Assembly (NCBI GenBank): GCA_016721115.1
Contig: JADKIW010000001.1
Coordinates: forward strand, 3,425,501 to 3,489,500
DNA length: 64,000 bases
Origin: Candidatus Defluviilinea proxima
Lineage (GTDB): Bacteria > Chloroflexota > Anaerolineae > Anaerolineales > Villigracilaceae
Direction of reading: 5' to 3'
Shown: piece by piece, positions 40,766 through 50,114 of the stretch
How the letters are laid out: each line of letters begins with the position of its first letter
Numbering within the stretch: the first letter of the stretch is position 1
Notes under the pieces: generated by a model
Told to the model about the DNA's origin: nothing
The model's database searches: none
Seen by the model: only the letters and a program-made list of their open reading frames with translations
Made by a program: the position numbers and the translations under genes

Positions 40766-41950
40766 ATGAAAGACGCAGTAATTGTTTCTGCAGTACGGAC
40801 TCCCGTAGGCAAAGCCAAACGTGGAGGACTTGCCACGGTTCGTCCCGACGAGATGTCTGCTACGACCATCCAAGCCTTGCTCAAGCGGACGCCGAATCTT
40901 GACCCCGCCCAGATCGAAGATGTGGTCATTGGTTGTGCCTTCCCCGAAGGCGAGCAGGGACTCAACATGGCGCGTATGATCGCGTTACGTGCAGGCTTGC
41001 CTGATTCAGTTCCCGCTGAAACGATCAATCGCTATTGTGCTTCAGGAGTACAGTCCATTGCGCACGTTGCGTACGCGATTCAATCTGGTCAGATCGAAAT
41101 CGGTATCTCAGGTGGAGCCGAATCCATGACGATGGTGCCGATGGCGGGATATAAATTCGCGCCGAATCCGCACTTTGCACAAGACTTGCCGCATTACTAC
41201 ACTAACATGGGACTCACCGCTGAGAATGTCTCCGTCAAATATGGTATCAGCCGTGAAGACCAGGACGAGTTCTCGTTGAAGAGTCATCAGAAAGCAGCGC
41301 AAGCTGTCAACTCTGGGCTGTTCGATCCTGAACTTGTTTCGATTGATGTTGAAGTAACGGAACTCGATGGAAATGAGAAACCTGTCAAAAAGAATTTCAC
41401 TGTGAAGCGAGATGAAGGTCCGCGTGCGGATACAAACATCGAAGCGTTGTCCAAACTCAAACCAGCCTTCAAGGAAGGTGGCGTTGTCACTGCGGGCAAT
41501 TCATCGCAAATGTCCGATGGCGCGGCGGCGGTGATGGTTATGTCTGCTGAGAAAGCCGCTGAACTTGGGTTAACTCCGTTAGCGAGATTTGTCTCGTTTG
41601 CGGCTGGAGGCGTACCGCCTGAGCTGATGGGCATCGGTCCCATTGTGGCGATTCCCAAAGCCCTGAAACTTGCTGGATTGACGCTCAATGATATTGACCT
41701 GATAGAATTGAACGAAGCCTTTGCCGCACAATCGCTCGCAGTCATTCGTACATTGGAGATCGACGAGAGCAAGGTCAACGTCAATGGAGGCGCGATTGCC
41801 CTCGGTCATCCGCTTGGATGCACGGGTTCAAAATTGACAACTCAACTCATCTACGAAATGGGTCGCCGCAAATCGAAATACGGAATGGTCACGATGTGTA
41901 TTGGTGGCGGTATGGGTGCCGCAGCGATCTTTGAGAATTTACAGAATTAA
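40766..41950 (+). CDS. fadA: Acetyl-CoA acyltransferase (3-ketoacyl-CoA thiolase)
   Basis: A 394-residue thiolase that releases acetyl-CoA in the last step of beta-oxidation. The nucleophile is Cys91 (INRYCASG), the His is His348 (ALGHPLGC) and the second Cys is Cys378 (MCIGGGMG). FSLKSHQKA, NSSQMSDGAAAV and ELNEAFAAQSLAV are all intact. Length is normal for FadA/AtoB. The ATG at 40766 has AAGGAGATGACA; it is 10 bases after the hydratase stop. Confidence 0.94.
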   Translation: MKDAVIVSAVRTPVGKAKRGGLATVRPDEMSATTIQALLKRTPNLDPAQIEDVVIGCAFPEGEQGLNMARMIALRAGLPDSVPAETINRYCASGVQSIAHVAYAIQSGQIEIGISGGAESMTMVPMAGYKFAPNPHFAQDLPHYYTNMGLTAENVSVKYGISREDQDEFSLKSHQKAAQAVNSGLFDPELVSIDVEVTELDGNEKPVKKNFTVKRDEGPRADTNIEALSKLKPAFKEGGVVTAGNSSQMSDGAAAVMVMSAEKAAELGLTPLARFVSFAAGGVPPELMGIGPIVAIPKALKLAGLTLNDIDLIELNEAFAAQSLAVIRTLEIDESKVNVNGGAIALGHPLGCTGSKLTTQLIYEMGRRKSKYGMVTMCIGGGMGAAAIFENLQN

Positions 41951-41954
41951 CCAC

Positions 41955-41983
41955 GTAGGGGCAGGGCTCAGACCCGCCCCTAC
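41955..41983. repeat. GTAGGGGC hairpin repeat, copy 1
   Basis: GTAGGGGC/GCCCCTAC arms (41955-41983) around an inner GGG/CCC, between the thiolase and SCP2 genes. A member of a dispersed family also found at 44962, 54841 and 56494. Confidence 0.7.
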
Positions 41984-42007
41984 AAAACATTACAAGGAGA
42001 AATAATT

Positions 42008-42337
42008 ATGCCCCTCACAGTATCACAACTCATGGAGAAAATGCCCGGAGCGTTCGTCCCTGAAAAGGCACAGGGAGTGAAAGCCATCATCCACTTCAAG
42101 TTTACGGGAGACGAAGCGGGTGAATGGAATGCGTCCATTGCGGATGGTAAGTGTGCCGTGTCGCAGGGCGCTCCCGCCAGTACGGCCACAATGACCCTCA
42201 CGGCTGATTCGGGAGATTACGTCAAACTTTTCACGGGCGAATTGGATGGTATGCAAGCCTTCATGCAGGGGAAGCTCAAACTGGGCGGTGACCTGAACCT
42301 TGCAATGAAGATGATGAGCATGTTCAAGATCAAGTAA
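42008..42337 (+). CDS. SCP2 sterol-binding domain protein
   Basis: A 109-residue SCP-2 domain: HFKFTGDEAGEWNASIADGKC, ATMTLTADSGDYVKLFTGELDGMQAFMQGKLKLGGDLNLAMKM is the classical pattern. SCP2 proteins bind acyl-CoAs or other lipids in a hydrophobic tunnel; here it is the last gene of the beta-oxidation operon, so a carrier role for acyl-CoA substrates is likely. AAGGAG precedes the ATG. A strong terminator follows 11 bases later. Confidence 0.92.
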   Translation: MPLTVSQLMEKMPGAFVPEKAQGVKAIIHFKFTGDEAGEWNASIADGKCAVSQGAPASTATMTLTADSGDYVKLFTGELDGMQAFMQGKLKLGGDLNLAMKMMSMFKIK

Positions 42338-42348
42338 TTACTTGTAGC

Positions 42349-42387
42349 GAATCAAAAAGACTCCTGCAACAGGAGTCTTTTTGATTC
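42349..42387 (+). terminator. Terminator of the beta-oxidation operon (bidirectional)
   Basis: A perfect 18-bp stem (42349-42366 with 42370-42387, containing A5/T5 in the arms) with a 3-base loop. It can stop both the fad operon and the convergent gene that ends at 42396. Confidence 0.93.
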
Positions 42388-42395
42388 AGGCATTA

Positions 42396-42812
42396 CTAAA
42401 AAACGGACAACACTGAAAAAATTGCGAACGAAGTTAGGCACATGGTGATTACAGCGAATACTGACGTAACGGTCCCTGATGACCTTGAGCGGATCCAGCC
42501 TGCGAGGCCGATAGCGACAAGAAACACATAAACAGCTCCCAGCAGTACAAGTACAGCAATCGCGCCAAGTGTGTCCAGTTCGGTGATGACGCGGTTTTGT
42601 TCAGCTGTTGCCGCAAAGGTCAAAACAAATACGATCAACGAATATAGGAACATCACCGCGGATGCGGCAAAGGTCAGGATCGTGGCAGTGGTTAGCTTGC
42701 CATCTGAATTTGTTGAAAGCAATTGGATGACGGCAGATATTGCGAAGCCAGCCAGAACACCAGCCAATGTTGCCAAGGCACCTGCCTCAGCCAGATAGTT
42801 CTCTACGGTCAT
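42396..42812 (-). CDS. Hypothetical membrane protein, 138 residues
   Basis: Four predicted helices (about 12-32, 42-65, 83-105 and 113-136), with little between them. EDYLAEAGALATLAGVLAGFAIS-like (TVENYLAEAGALATLAG) at the start. No family recognised. It follows 11 bases after the NAT acetyltransferase gene on the same strand, so it is probably cotranscribed. AAGGAG-like GGAGACC precedes the ATG. Ends at the bidirectional terminator. Confidence 0.65.
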   Translation of the reverse strand: MTVENYLAEAGALATLAGVLAGFAISAVIQLLSTNSDGKLTTATILTFAASAVMFLYSLIVFVLTFAATAEQNRVITELDTLGAIAVLVLLGAVYVFLVAIGLAGWIRSRSSGTVTSVFAVITMCLTSFAIFSVLSVF

Positions 42813-42823
42813 AAGGTCTCCTT

Positions 42824-43585
42824 TTATAAAACAACACTAAAATATTTTTCCAGCAACGAGTGATATTCCTCTTTGGACTTGACAGGACTCTCAGTGCGTT
42901 GTCCGTTTTTCGTAACGATCAGTTTGTCCTTCTCAAGTGATACGCGTCCATCGGGTGTGGCGCGGCTGATAATGCTTCCGCGCGTAAAGCTCGATTCGGG
43001 CGATGTTTGGTGATACAAACAAGTAGCCTCGTATTCTTCTGGGAACTTGTGGGGTTGCAGGTCAAAAAAATATTGACGCTCCCACGCACCATTATAATTT
43101 CTTTGCCAGACGATATTGCCGTTCTGGGCTGGCTCAATACGATAGGCACGTAATCCTTGTACTTGTTCGTTGAGATTTTCAATGGATAGCGGCTCATTAA
43201 ACGAATCGCCGAAGCCAACATCTGCTAACCATCGCTCAGACTCATCCGGAGCCTGCACCAGCAATGCGAGGTGATCGAAATCCACTCCTGGATTTCCTTC
43301 ACGGTCAAAGACACGGGCGTTGAGATAGGTGACATCAAAGTCAATTTGCTTCAGCAACCATGCGAAGAGCCCGTTGAGTTCGTAGCAAAATCCGCCACGT
43401 TTATTGACTATGAGTTTTTCCCAGATGGCTTCCTCGTGGATGTGGATTGGGCGTTTCAAGCCAATATCCAAATTCTCAAAAGGAACACTTTGCATGTGCG
43501 CGGCTTGTAACCCGCGTAAAGTTTGAGCGTCTGGTTTTATAGATTCAACAAATGTAATACGATCCAAATAGGTGATAATGTTCAT
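42824..43585 (-). CDS. nat: Arylamine N-acetyltransferase family protein
   Basis: A 253-residue enzyme that moves acetyl from acetyl-CoA to arylamines or arylhydrazines. The triad is visible: Cys67 in RGGFCYELN, His105 in FDHLALL and Asp122 in DVGFGDSF. The N-terminal helix with SVPFENLD is also conserved. The length is slightly short against the usual ~270 residues. The start has no Shine-Dalgarno site; a TATAAT ends 9 bases before the ATG. Confidence 0.9.
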   Translation of the reverse strand: MNIITYLDRITFVESIKPDAQTLRGLQAAHMQSVPFENLDIGLKRPIHIHEEAIWEKLIVNKRGGFCYELNGLFAWLLKQIDFDVTYLNARVFDREGNPGVDFDHLALLVQAPDESERWLADVGFGDSFNEPLSIENLNEQVQGLRAYRIEPAQNGNIVWQRNYNGAWERQYFFDLQPHKFPEEYEATCLYHQTSPESSFTRGSIISRATPDGRVSLEKDKLIVTKNGQRTESPVKSKEEYHSLLEKYFSVVL

Positions 43586-43594
43586 TTCAACGCG

Positions 43595-43600
43595 ATTATA
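43595..43600 (-). promoter_or_regulatory. -10 box of the acetyltransferase gene, very short leader
   Basis: TATAAT on the minus strand ends 9 bases before the ATG at 43585; the mRNA would have about 2-3 leader bases. A -35 is not clear. Confidence 0.45.
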
Positions 43601-43680
43601 ACGGTCGTTGTGTTGAATTTAAGATATAAGTTACAATCATTAATAACAAGGTCTTTTAGTGTTATCAAGATGGAGTTCGT

Positions 43681-44955
43681 ATGTTTAAGCGTCCTACTGA
43701 TATCCCATCCATTCAAAAAAGTTTTCAAGATATACGAGCGCTTCTAATGAGCGCAACAGCAAGCCTTGCCAAAGTTGGGGGACAGGAAAGTGCAAATATC
43801 ATCCGCGATGTAAGTCGTATTGTGCAATCATTGGTTGATCTGGAGCAGGCAGTTTCCGATCAATTGAAAAATAGGGAGACTCAGCTTGGGGCGTTGATGG
43901 GCATTGGACGAGCAATCAATTCCTCATTAGGGTTGAAGCGCGTGCTCGAAGAAGTCATGGATACGTTGATCGGGTTGATGCGTGCCGAGCGCGGCTTCCT
44001 GATGTTGCGAGAACCCAGCGGAGAGTTGAGAGTACGGATCGCACGCGGGATCGATCATGTCAACCTGGATGAAGAAGCGTTCAAGGTCAGCGGGACAATT
44101 GTGGAAAAGGTGGCGGCCTCAGGCGAGGCGATCCTAACCACGAATGCACAGGAAGACCCACGTTTTGAAAATCAAATGAGTGTGGCCGCATATCAATTGC
44201 GCTCGATCTTATGTGCGCCGTTGAAGATCAAGAACGAGTTGATCGGCGTGATCTATGTGGATAATCGCGCGCGTTCGGGAATCTTTCAGGAACGCGAGTT
44301 GGGTTTGATCCGTGCGTTTTCAGATCAGGCCGCTGTGGCGATTGATAATGCCCAATTGTTCGATGACTTGCAGGAGAAGAACAGGGAATTGGAAGATGCA
44401 TATCAGGCTACGTTGGAGGGTTGGGTCAGCGCGCTTGATATGCGTGATAAAGAGACAGAAGGGCACACACAACGCGTTCGCATTTTGACGGAGCGGTTGG
44501 CTAAATTCATGGGCGTGAATGATGATGACTTGATCCACATTCGACGTGGGGCGTTGTTGCATGATATTGGCAAGATGGCGATCCCTGATGGGATCCTTTT
44601 GAAGCCAGGGCCGTTGACAGATGCAGAGCGGGACTTAATAAAACAGCATCCCGTATATGCATACAATATGCTCAAACGAATCGACTTTCTGCTCCCCGCG
44701 ATCGATATTCCTCATTATCACCATGAACGGTGGGATGGTTCGGGTTACCCTGAAGGATTGAAAGGAGAAGAGATTCCTTTTGCGGCCCGTATTTTCCCTG
44801 TGGTCGATGTGTGGGATGCGTTGGCATCAGAGCGCCCGTACCTCAAGGGTTTGCCACCTGAAGAAGTGCGTGAGCGCATCAAAGCGGGTGCAGGGAAACA
44901 CTTTGATCCGCAGGTTGTGGAAGCATTTTTGCAGATGAACGACACATCTGTTTGA
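43681..44955 (+). CDS. GAF-HD-GYP protein (c-di-GMP phosphodiesterase type)
   Basis: A 424-residue cytosolic protein. Helical N-terminus (1-75), GAF domain (~78-225; ERGFLMLREPSGELRVRIARG, LCAPLKIKNELIGVIYVDN), linker helix, then HD-GYP (~245-420) with EGHTQRV, LLHDIGKMAIPDGILLKPG, KQHPVYA and HHERWDGSGYP. The GYP motif is intact, so phosphodiesterase activity is likely, with the GAF domain sensing a small molecule. It is related to the HD-GYP protein at 6183 but has no receiver. GGAG precedes the ATG. Confidence 0.9.
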   Translation: MFKRPTDIPSIQKSFQDIRALLMSATASLAKVGGQESANIIRDVSRIVQSLVDLEQAVSDQLKNRETQLGALMGIGRAINSSLGLKRVLEEVMDTLIGLMRAERGFLMLREPSGELRVRIARGIDHVNLDEEAFKVSGTIVEKVAASGEAILTTNAQEDPRFENQMSVAAYQLRSILCAPLKIKNELIGVIYVDNRARSGIFQERELGLIRAFSDQAAVAIDNAQLFDDLQEKNRELEDAYQATLEGWVSALDMRDKETEGHTQRVRILTERLAKFMGVNDDDLIHIRRGALLHDIGKMAIPDGILLKPGPLTDAERDLIKQHPVYAYNMLKRIDFLLPAIDIPHYHHERWDGSGYPEGLKGEEIPFAARIFPVVDVWDALASERPYLKGLPPEEVRERIKAGAGKHFDPQVVEAFLQMNDTSV

Positions 44956-44961
44956 TGATTT

Positions 44962-44987
44962 GTAGGGGCGGGGTCTCCCCGCCCTTA
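44962..44987. repeat. GTAGGGGC hairpin repeat, copy 2
   Basis: GTAGGGGCGGGG-TCT-CCCCGCCCTTAT, between two convergent genes; its last bases form the TTA stop codon of the MFS gene (44985-44987). It may act as a terminator for both. Confidence 0.65.
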
Positions 44988-46190
44988 TGATTTTTCTTCT
45001 GGGGGCTTTACAGCGCGGAATTCACGAAACAATAGCAGATCATAAACGATTTTCAAGCCGCCGCTCAATATGAATGGGACACTTAATAATGCAGGTATAG
45101 TGAAGAATAAACCAGTTAACATCGGGGAAATCGCCGCGCCAATGGAGCGCGCAATGGCAGTGACGCCCGAAGCAGCGGACCGTTCGTCGGGGTCTACAAC
45201 AGCCATCGTGTACGATTGACGCGTAGGCACATCCATTTGAGAGATGCTAAAACGTAAAAGTAAAACGCCAATGGCGAGCGGCAGGGTTGGCATCAAAGGC
45301 ACGAGGATCAACAAGATGTTTGACGGAATATGAGTGAAGACCATTGTGTTGATCAAACCGATCTTGTTTGCAATGCGAACCGCAAGTAACGCTGAAACGC
45401 CCGCGAGAACATTAGCGCCAAAGAAAATACTTCCGAGTGTGCCTGCGTCCACGCCGAAACGCACATGGAACCAATACGCCATCATGCTCTGCACGATCAA
45501 ACCACCTGCGAATGCGTCGAGCGCAAATAACGAGCTGAGTTTAAAAACCACTTTGCGAGAGCGATGCAAGCCGAGTACACGTTTGGTCGTGTCGGGTTGT
45601 GTTGTCACCTCGATGGCATGCGATAGGTTGAGAAACAAGACCAATAAAATAAAGCCACCGAATGCATATCCCATCAATACAAGGCGATATGACTCAAGCG
45701 CTGTCCAGCCGTTGTCTTGTAATGCTTGCGCCAACCATCCACCCGTCAGTGCGCCCAGTGCAGTGGCAAATGAACCTACCAGGTTGTACCAGGCAAAATA
45801 CCCTGTTCGTTTTTCGTTCGATATAAGTTGTGAAAGGCTGGCTTGTTCCACAGACAAAAACGGACCGATCTCATTTCCGCTTGGGCTGATGACTCCGATG
45901 ACCGCCGCGATGATTAATAGGATGTAGTTCCGCGTCAGGACGAAGCCGAGGCCTGCTCCTGCCATTAGAATGGCGCCAACAACCAGAGTCTTTTTTCGCC
46001 CGAATCTATCTGCGGATGTGGTCAACCACAATGAGATTCCTGCATCGCCGATGAGCGTGAACGTGAACAACAACCCGATCTGCGATTCGGTGAGTCCCGT
46101 TTCGATGAGATATAGCGCCAATATGACGGAGAGAAATCCATAACAGAAGAGACGGATGATGCGTGTGGAGAAGAGAAGACGAATGTCCAT
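44985..46190 (-). CDS. MFS transporter
   Basis: About 401 residues, 12 predicted helices. The loop after helix 2 has TTSADRFGRKKTLV, the MFS A-motif. The rest fits drug/solute exporter-type MFS proteins, for example AMVDPDERSAASGVTAIARSIGAAISP in the second half. The substrate is unknown. The ATG at 46190 (MDIRLLFSTRII) is chosen because the upstream stretch overlaps the ChrA gene and lacks similarity. It starts 1 base after the chrA stop, so it is cotranscribed with chrA. Confidence 0.83.
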   Translation of the reverse strand: MDIRLLFSTRIIRLFCYGFLSVILALYLIETGLTESQIGLLFTFTLIGDAGISLWLTTSADRFGRKKTLVVGAILMAGAGLGFVLTRNYILLIIAAVIGVISPSGNEIGPFLSVEQASLSQLISNEKRTGYFAWYNLVGSFATALGALTGGWLAQALQDNGWTALESYRLVLMGYAFGGFILLVLFLNLSHAIEVTTQPDTTKRVLGLHRSRKVVFKLSSLFALDAFAGGLIVQSMMAYWFHVRFGVDAGTLGSIFFGANVLAGVSALLAVRIANKIGLINTMVFTHIPSNILLILVPLMPTLPLAIGVLLLRFSISQMDVPTRQSYTMAVVDPDERSAASGVTAIARSIGAAISPMLTGLFFTIPALLSVPFILSGGLKIVYDLLLFREFRAVKPPEEKS

Positions 46191-46191
46191 T

Positions 46192-47373
46192 TTATAAGAA
46201 CAGCATACCATACAACCCTGCGGCAACGACGACTGTCGCAACGGTCCATTTGGCTTTGGAACGGAACAAGATGATCAAGCCAACGCTGAAGATGATCCAT
46301 GCATGGATCCCGATGATGGTTTGACTCAGGATGCCCAATGCAGTTGCACTGATCAACCCAACGACACCTGCCGTAACTCCATCGAGAAAAGCATGAGCAG
46401 ATTGATTATCGACCAATTTTTCAACGTATTCGTGTCCGATCAGGGTGAAGGCGAAGGATGGAGTGAAGATCGCGACTGTGATGATAACCGCGCCTACTAC
46501 ACCGCCGCCAATATAGCCAACAAATGTGGAGAAGATGATCAATGGTGCTGGAAGTAAACTGGATAATGCAAGCCCATCAAGAAATTGCGCATCGGTCATC
46601 CATGCACCGACTTGGACGGCGTCATGCCTGAGAAACGGGATGACAGTGTATGCGCCGCCAAAAGTGAGGAGTCCGCTTTTGAGGCCGGACCAGAATAAAG
46701 TTAAGAGTGATGCGGGTTTTGTGAGGGTGGCAGTAACGGCTGTTTGAGTTGAAGTTGCTTGCAGTGTTGAAAATCCAACGAAGGCGAGATACGTCACAAA
46801 ACCGATCAGAAGAATCCATGCGATGGTTTTGTTTTTGTGGAAAGTGTAGATCAAGCCTGCAAGGATAAGTGTGATGAGAAAGTTGATGCCAAGAAGTTGT
46901 GCGAGTGCGGCAATGAAGGCGATATCCCATAGCCAGTTGTGATCGTGAAGTGCGTGACCGCCAATGCGATGCACGGCGCGGACGATGAGCGCGGCGACGG
47001 CTGGTTGCATGCCCATAAACACTGATTGGAAGATGGGTGAGCCGATGCCAATGGCAACATAGAACCATGAAATGGCAAGCATTAAGACGAAGCCCGGAAG
47101 CATGAACCCAAGGCCTGCAAGGATGGCCCCGAGACGTCCGCCTGCGATCATGCCAAAGTAGACACACAGTTCATGTGCTTCAGGCCCGGGTAAGGCTTGA
47201 TAGACAGCAAGGACGCGATTGAATTTTTCTGGCGAGATCCATTTTTCTTCATCCACGATTTCTTGACGGATCATGGCGATCTGTGCGACAGGCCCACCCC
47301 AGGCGAGAAAGCCGAACTTGAGGAAACGTAAGAAAATATTAGCGTAGCTTTGATGTGGGATGGCTGACGTCAT
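46192..47373 (-). CDS. chrA: Chromate transporter (ChrA), long form
   Basis: A 393-residue protein with two CHR domains (~10-180 and ~215-390), about 10-12 helices. Family motifs: FLKFGFLAWGGPVAQIAMIRQEIV, ALPGPEAHELCVYFG, and in the second half LLTFGGAYTVIPFLRHDAV and AGPXITF-like LLPAPLIIFSTFVGY. It may export chromate; many homologues have unknown roles. It is followed by an MFS gene and preceded by a carotenoid-protein-like gene with 2 bases between. Confidence 0.92.
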   Translation of the reverse strand: MTSAIPHQSYANIFLRFLKFGFLAWGGPVAQIAMIRQEIVDEEKWISPEKFNRVLAVYQALPGPEAHELCVYFGMIAGGRLGAILAGLGFMLPGFVLMLAISWFYVAIGIGSPIFQSVFMGMQPAVAALIVRAVHRIGGHALHDHNWLWDIAFIAALAQLLGINFLITLILAGLIYTFHKNKTIAWILLIGFVTYLAFVGFSTLQATSTQTAVTATLTKPASLLTLFWSGLKSGLLTFGGAYTVIPFLRHDAVQVGAWMTDAQFLDGLALSSLLPAPLIIFSTFVGYIGGGVVGAVIITVAIFTPSFAFTLIGHEYVEKLVDNQSAHAFLDGVTAGVVGLISATALGILSQTIIGIHAWIIFSVGLIILFRSKAKWTVATVVVAAGLYGMLFL

Positions 47374-47375
47374 CG

Positions 47376-48224
47376 CTATTGCTTTGATGGGAGAATTTGG
47401 CGAATGGTGGGGAGATGTAAATAGAATGCAACAACGCTCATCGCGATGCCCACAAGCAAAAGAAATGGCGGATCAAGCATGACACCAGAGACTAACCCCG
47501 CAATGAGAATATAAAGATGTGTAAGGGCTGGAACCCAAAAGGCCAATGATGGGACCGGGGCGAGATAAAACTTTGGGCGTAGTGCGAGTGCAGACACAAG
47601 CGCAATTATGAGTGCTGAGAAGATGACCACGTTTCGATATTCAGGCGCGACGCCGAATACGATCAGCGCATTAGTTCCCAAGACGCCTGCAAGACCAATG
47701 ACATATCCCAGCAAGGGAGAGACCCAAGTGCCGACCCAATCTTTGCGACGGGCAAAGATGCGATACCCAAGCGAGAAGAAAAAGATGACCCAGAACCACG
47801 CCCAGAAATTCGCGAATGGTACGCCGAAGTATTGAAACTCAAGGCCCTGACCCCAATCCCAAAACCCGAAGCGGATGGCGATAGCGTCCATGGCAAGGTC
47901 GATGTTCAGGGCAAGCAGACCATCAAGAATGGGGCGCGTCCAATAGGGCAGACTGCTTGCGTTGGAAAATTCCATTGCGCTATACAGAATGCACCCCCAT
48001 GCCACACCGATGCATAGCGGTACATCAAGAACCATGATGAGGAATTGGCCATATTGATAGACATGCAGTTGACGGATCGTAGCAAGCTCAAGTGACACGC
48101 CAAAAAGAATGCCCGCAAATAGCCTGAGTAAATTTGCTGTGCCATGTTTCCATGCATGATGAAGGCACAAAGCAAATTGGATATAGATGATGACCTCGAA
48201 GAGAATGAAATATGTGTTTGGCAC
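47376..48224 (-). CDS. Carotenoid biosynthesis-like membrane protein (CruF/DUF422 type)
   Basis: A 282-residue protein with about eight helices. IDVPLCIG-like VLDVPLCIGVAWG, LDGLLALNIDLAMDAIAIRFGFWDWG, and FQYFGVPFANFWAWFWVIF match the DUF422 family that includes CruF (1',2'-hydratase of carotenoids). No other carotenoid gene is in the window, so the activity is open. It starts with GTG at 48224 after AAAGGAGAG. It is followed 2 bases later by chrA. Confidence 0.75.
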   Translation of the reverse strand: MPNTYFILFEVIIYIQFALCLHHAWKHGTANLLRLFAGILFGVSLELATIRQLHVYQYGQFLIMVLDVPLCIGVAWGCILYSAMEFSNASSLPYWTRPILDGLLALNIDLAMDAIAIRFGFWDWGQGLEFQYFGVPFANFWAWFWVIFFFSLGYRIFARRKDWVGTWVSPLLGYVIGLAGVLGTNALIVFGVAPEYRNVVIFSALIIALVSALALRPKFYLAPVPSLAFWVPALTHLYILIAGLVSGVMLDPPFLLLVGIAMSVVAFYLHLPTIRQILPSKQ

Positions 48225-48235
48225 GAGACTCTCCT

Positions 48236-50050
48236 TTACTTGATCGAATCAACATCGTACCCATACGATTGGAGATATTCCAACATCAAGGGGTGGATCT
48301 CTTCAACGGAGGGCAGGGGCTTATCCTCACAGGGGGCTGTGTGGTTTGCGATCAAACCGCTTTCAAAGGTGTTGTCTTGCACATTCAAGGCATACCACTT
48401 TTGGCATACGATCACTTGCACGATCTTGATCTGGTAGAACGGTGGTTTTATCTTTTTTGGTGAGCCAGCCGTAATACTGATGATCTTTCTATCGGCAGGT
48501 ACTTCAGTGCTTAGCATGGATGCGCCTGTCATCCACTCGGGTTTTGCTATGCCAAGATAATCCAGCAGTGTGACAGGGATATCAATGATCTGCGCGTTAT
48601 TTTTAAATTTTCCATTGTGTTCGTTATTTGGGAAGTGGATGATGATGGGGATACGTTGATTGGTCACATATTTGAAGCCATGATCGGTGTAGATGACGAC
48701 GATGGTGTTATCCAGTTTGCCAGATTCGGCCAGATATGTGAACAATTCTTGTACGTGCTTATCGAAACTCTGGATCGATTTTTGATAAAGTTTTACATCC
48801 CACTTTGGCTCTTTGCCTGCGGGTGTCGTCTCCATGAGGCCGCCATTTTTTTCGGAGGAGAAGACGGGGCCGTGTGTATCCATGAAATGACTGAAAACGA
48901 AAAGTGGACGCTCGGAGTGTTCCAACAGATCCATGATCTGGTCCATGCGTTGCGTATCGGTCATGCGGGACTTGGGGTTGTTTACCTGCTCGAAAGGATT
49001 GACCATATCCTGAATAAAGAAGATATGGAGCAAGCGCTCGGTGATCCTTTCTGTGATCGTTTGGATGAAGTAGGTGGAAGGGGAGTTGCCCAGCACAGAC
49101 CTGAGCGCATCGAGTGCGGGTTGCTTCACGGAGTGGTTGTTGACGATGTCAAAACCATCGATCAAGTTGAGCTTTGTGGCGTCGACATAGTTGGGTGCGC
49201 CGATCTCCACAGTTAGATACCCTTGATGTTTCAAGATGCCCGGTAGGTGTTCGAATGAATCTTCATCGGTCAGAATATCGGGATAGCGGTATACACCGAC
49301 CTCGGCCGGTTCCTTGCCTGTGAGAGTAGATGTAGTGGACGCGGTGGTGCTGGATGCGTTGGGGAAGGCGTTCTCAGCTACAAGAGATTTTTTTACAAGT
49401 TGATCAATGAATGGCGTGGTTTCGAGTTCGCTCCCATAGGCGGAGAGGTAACTTGCGCTGAGGCCATCGGCGCCGAGGATGATAATGTTGGGGCGTTCGG
49501 CTGAAGTTTTTTGAGGCTTGATCTTGAATCCGCTGTAATAGGGAGCGCGGGAATTGTAAATCGCTAGTATCCCGGTCAATGAAACAGCAAGCAGGCCGAA
49601 GGTCAGAAAAGAGGCGGACTTTTTGAGTGTGGGTGCTGTCCGTTGGGCGTATCGGAACATCCAGATAAAGATCAGGATGAAGGCCACTGTGTAAATGATC
49701 CGCCATCCTTCAAGGGTTGAGGTGATGCCGAGCTTGAAAAGTGTGTAGGTAAAGTTATCAAGCAGAATGAGTGCGCTGATTGATAACATAAGTGCGGACG
49801 GGACATAGCCGATGGATTTCCATTTTCGAGCAGGGATGAGGAAAATGGAAAAGAGTATCAGCAGGATGAAAGCTATCACACCACCGCTCACGACCAGCGC
49901 TTTTAGCTTTTCATATAGTGAGAGCACAGAAAGGGTGGATGGCTTTGTGACGAAGAACAGCCATTCCATGAAAACATGGAAATAGGCAGTGAGCACGGTA
50001 AAGCTGAAGAGAAACAGTAAGTTGTTTTTTGTAGGGGAATTTGGGGTCAT
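48236..50050 (-). CDS. Membrane sulfatase-fold enzyme (LtaS/phosphoethanolamine transferase-like)
   Basis: A 604-residue protein: five N-terminal helices (about 12-170) and a sulfatase/alkaline-phosphatase-type catalytic domain (~185-560). Metal-binding IILGADGLSASYL, the nucleophile region PNASSTTASTTSTLTG (Ser/Thr, not the Cys of true sulfatases), SHFMDTHGPV and VIYTDHGF are present. This order fits LtaS or EptA-type transferases that put phosphoglycerol or phosphoethanolamine onto an envelope glycan. A TAAAAT lies 11 bases before the ATG, with no Shine-Dalgarno. Confidence 0.82.
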   Translation of the reverse strand: MTPNSPTKNNLLFLFSFTVLTAYFHVFMEWLFFVTKPSTLSVLSLYEKLKALVVSGGVIAFILLILFSIFLIPARKWKSIGYVPSALMLSISALILLDNFTYTLFKLGITSTLEGWRIIYTVAFILIFIWMFRYAQRTAPTLKKSASFLTFGLLAVSLTGILAIYNSRAPYYSGFKIKPQKTSAERPNIIILGADGLSASYLSAYGSELETTPFIDQLVKKSLVAENAFPNASSTTASTTSTLTGKEPAEVGVYRYPDILTDEDSFEHLPGILKHQGYLTVEIGAPNYVDATKLNLIDGFDIVNNHSVKQPALDALRSVLGNSPSTYFIQTITERITERLLHIFFIQDMVNPFEQVNNPKSRMTDTQRMDQIMDLLEHSERPLFVFSHFMDTHGPVFSSEKNGGLMETTPAGKEPKWDVKLYQKSIQSFDKHVQELFTYLAESGKLDNTIVVIYTDHGFKYVTNQRIPIIIHFPNNEHNGKFKNNAQIIDIPVTLLDYLGIAKPEWMTGASMLSTEVPADRKIISITAGSPKKIKPPFYQIKIVQVIVCQKWYALNVQDNTFESGLIANHTAPCEDKPLPSVEEIHPLMLEYLQSYGYDVDSIK

Positions 50051-50114
50051 AGAATCGGGATATTTTACACCCCTTATGTTGAAAATGTTATTGATTTTGC
50101 CCCCCCAGACAGAA

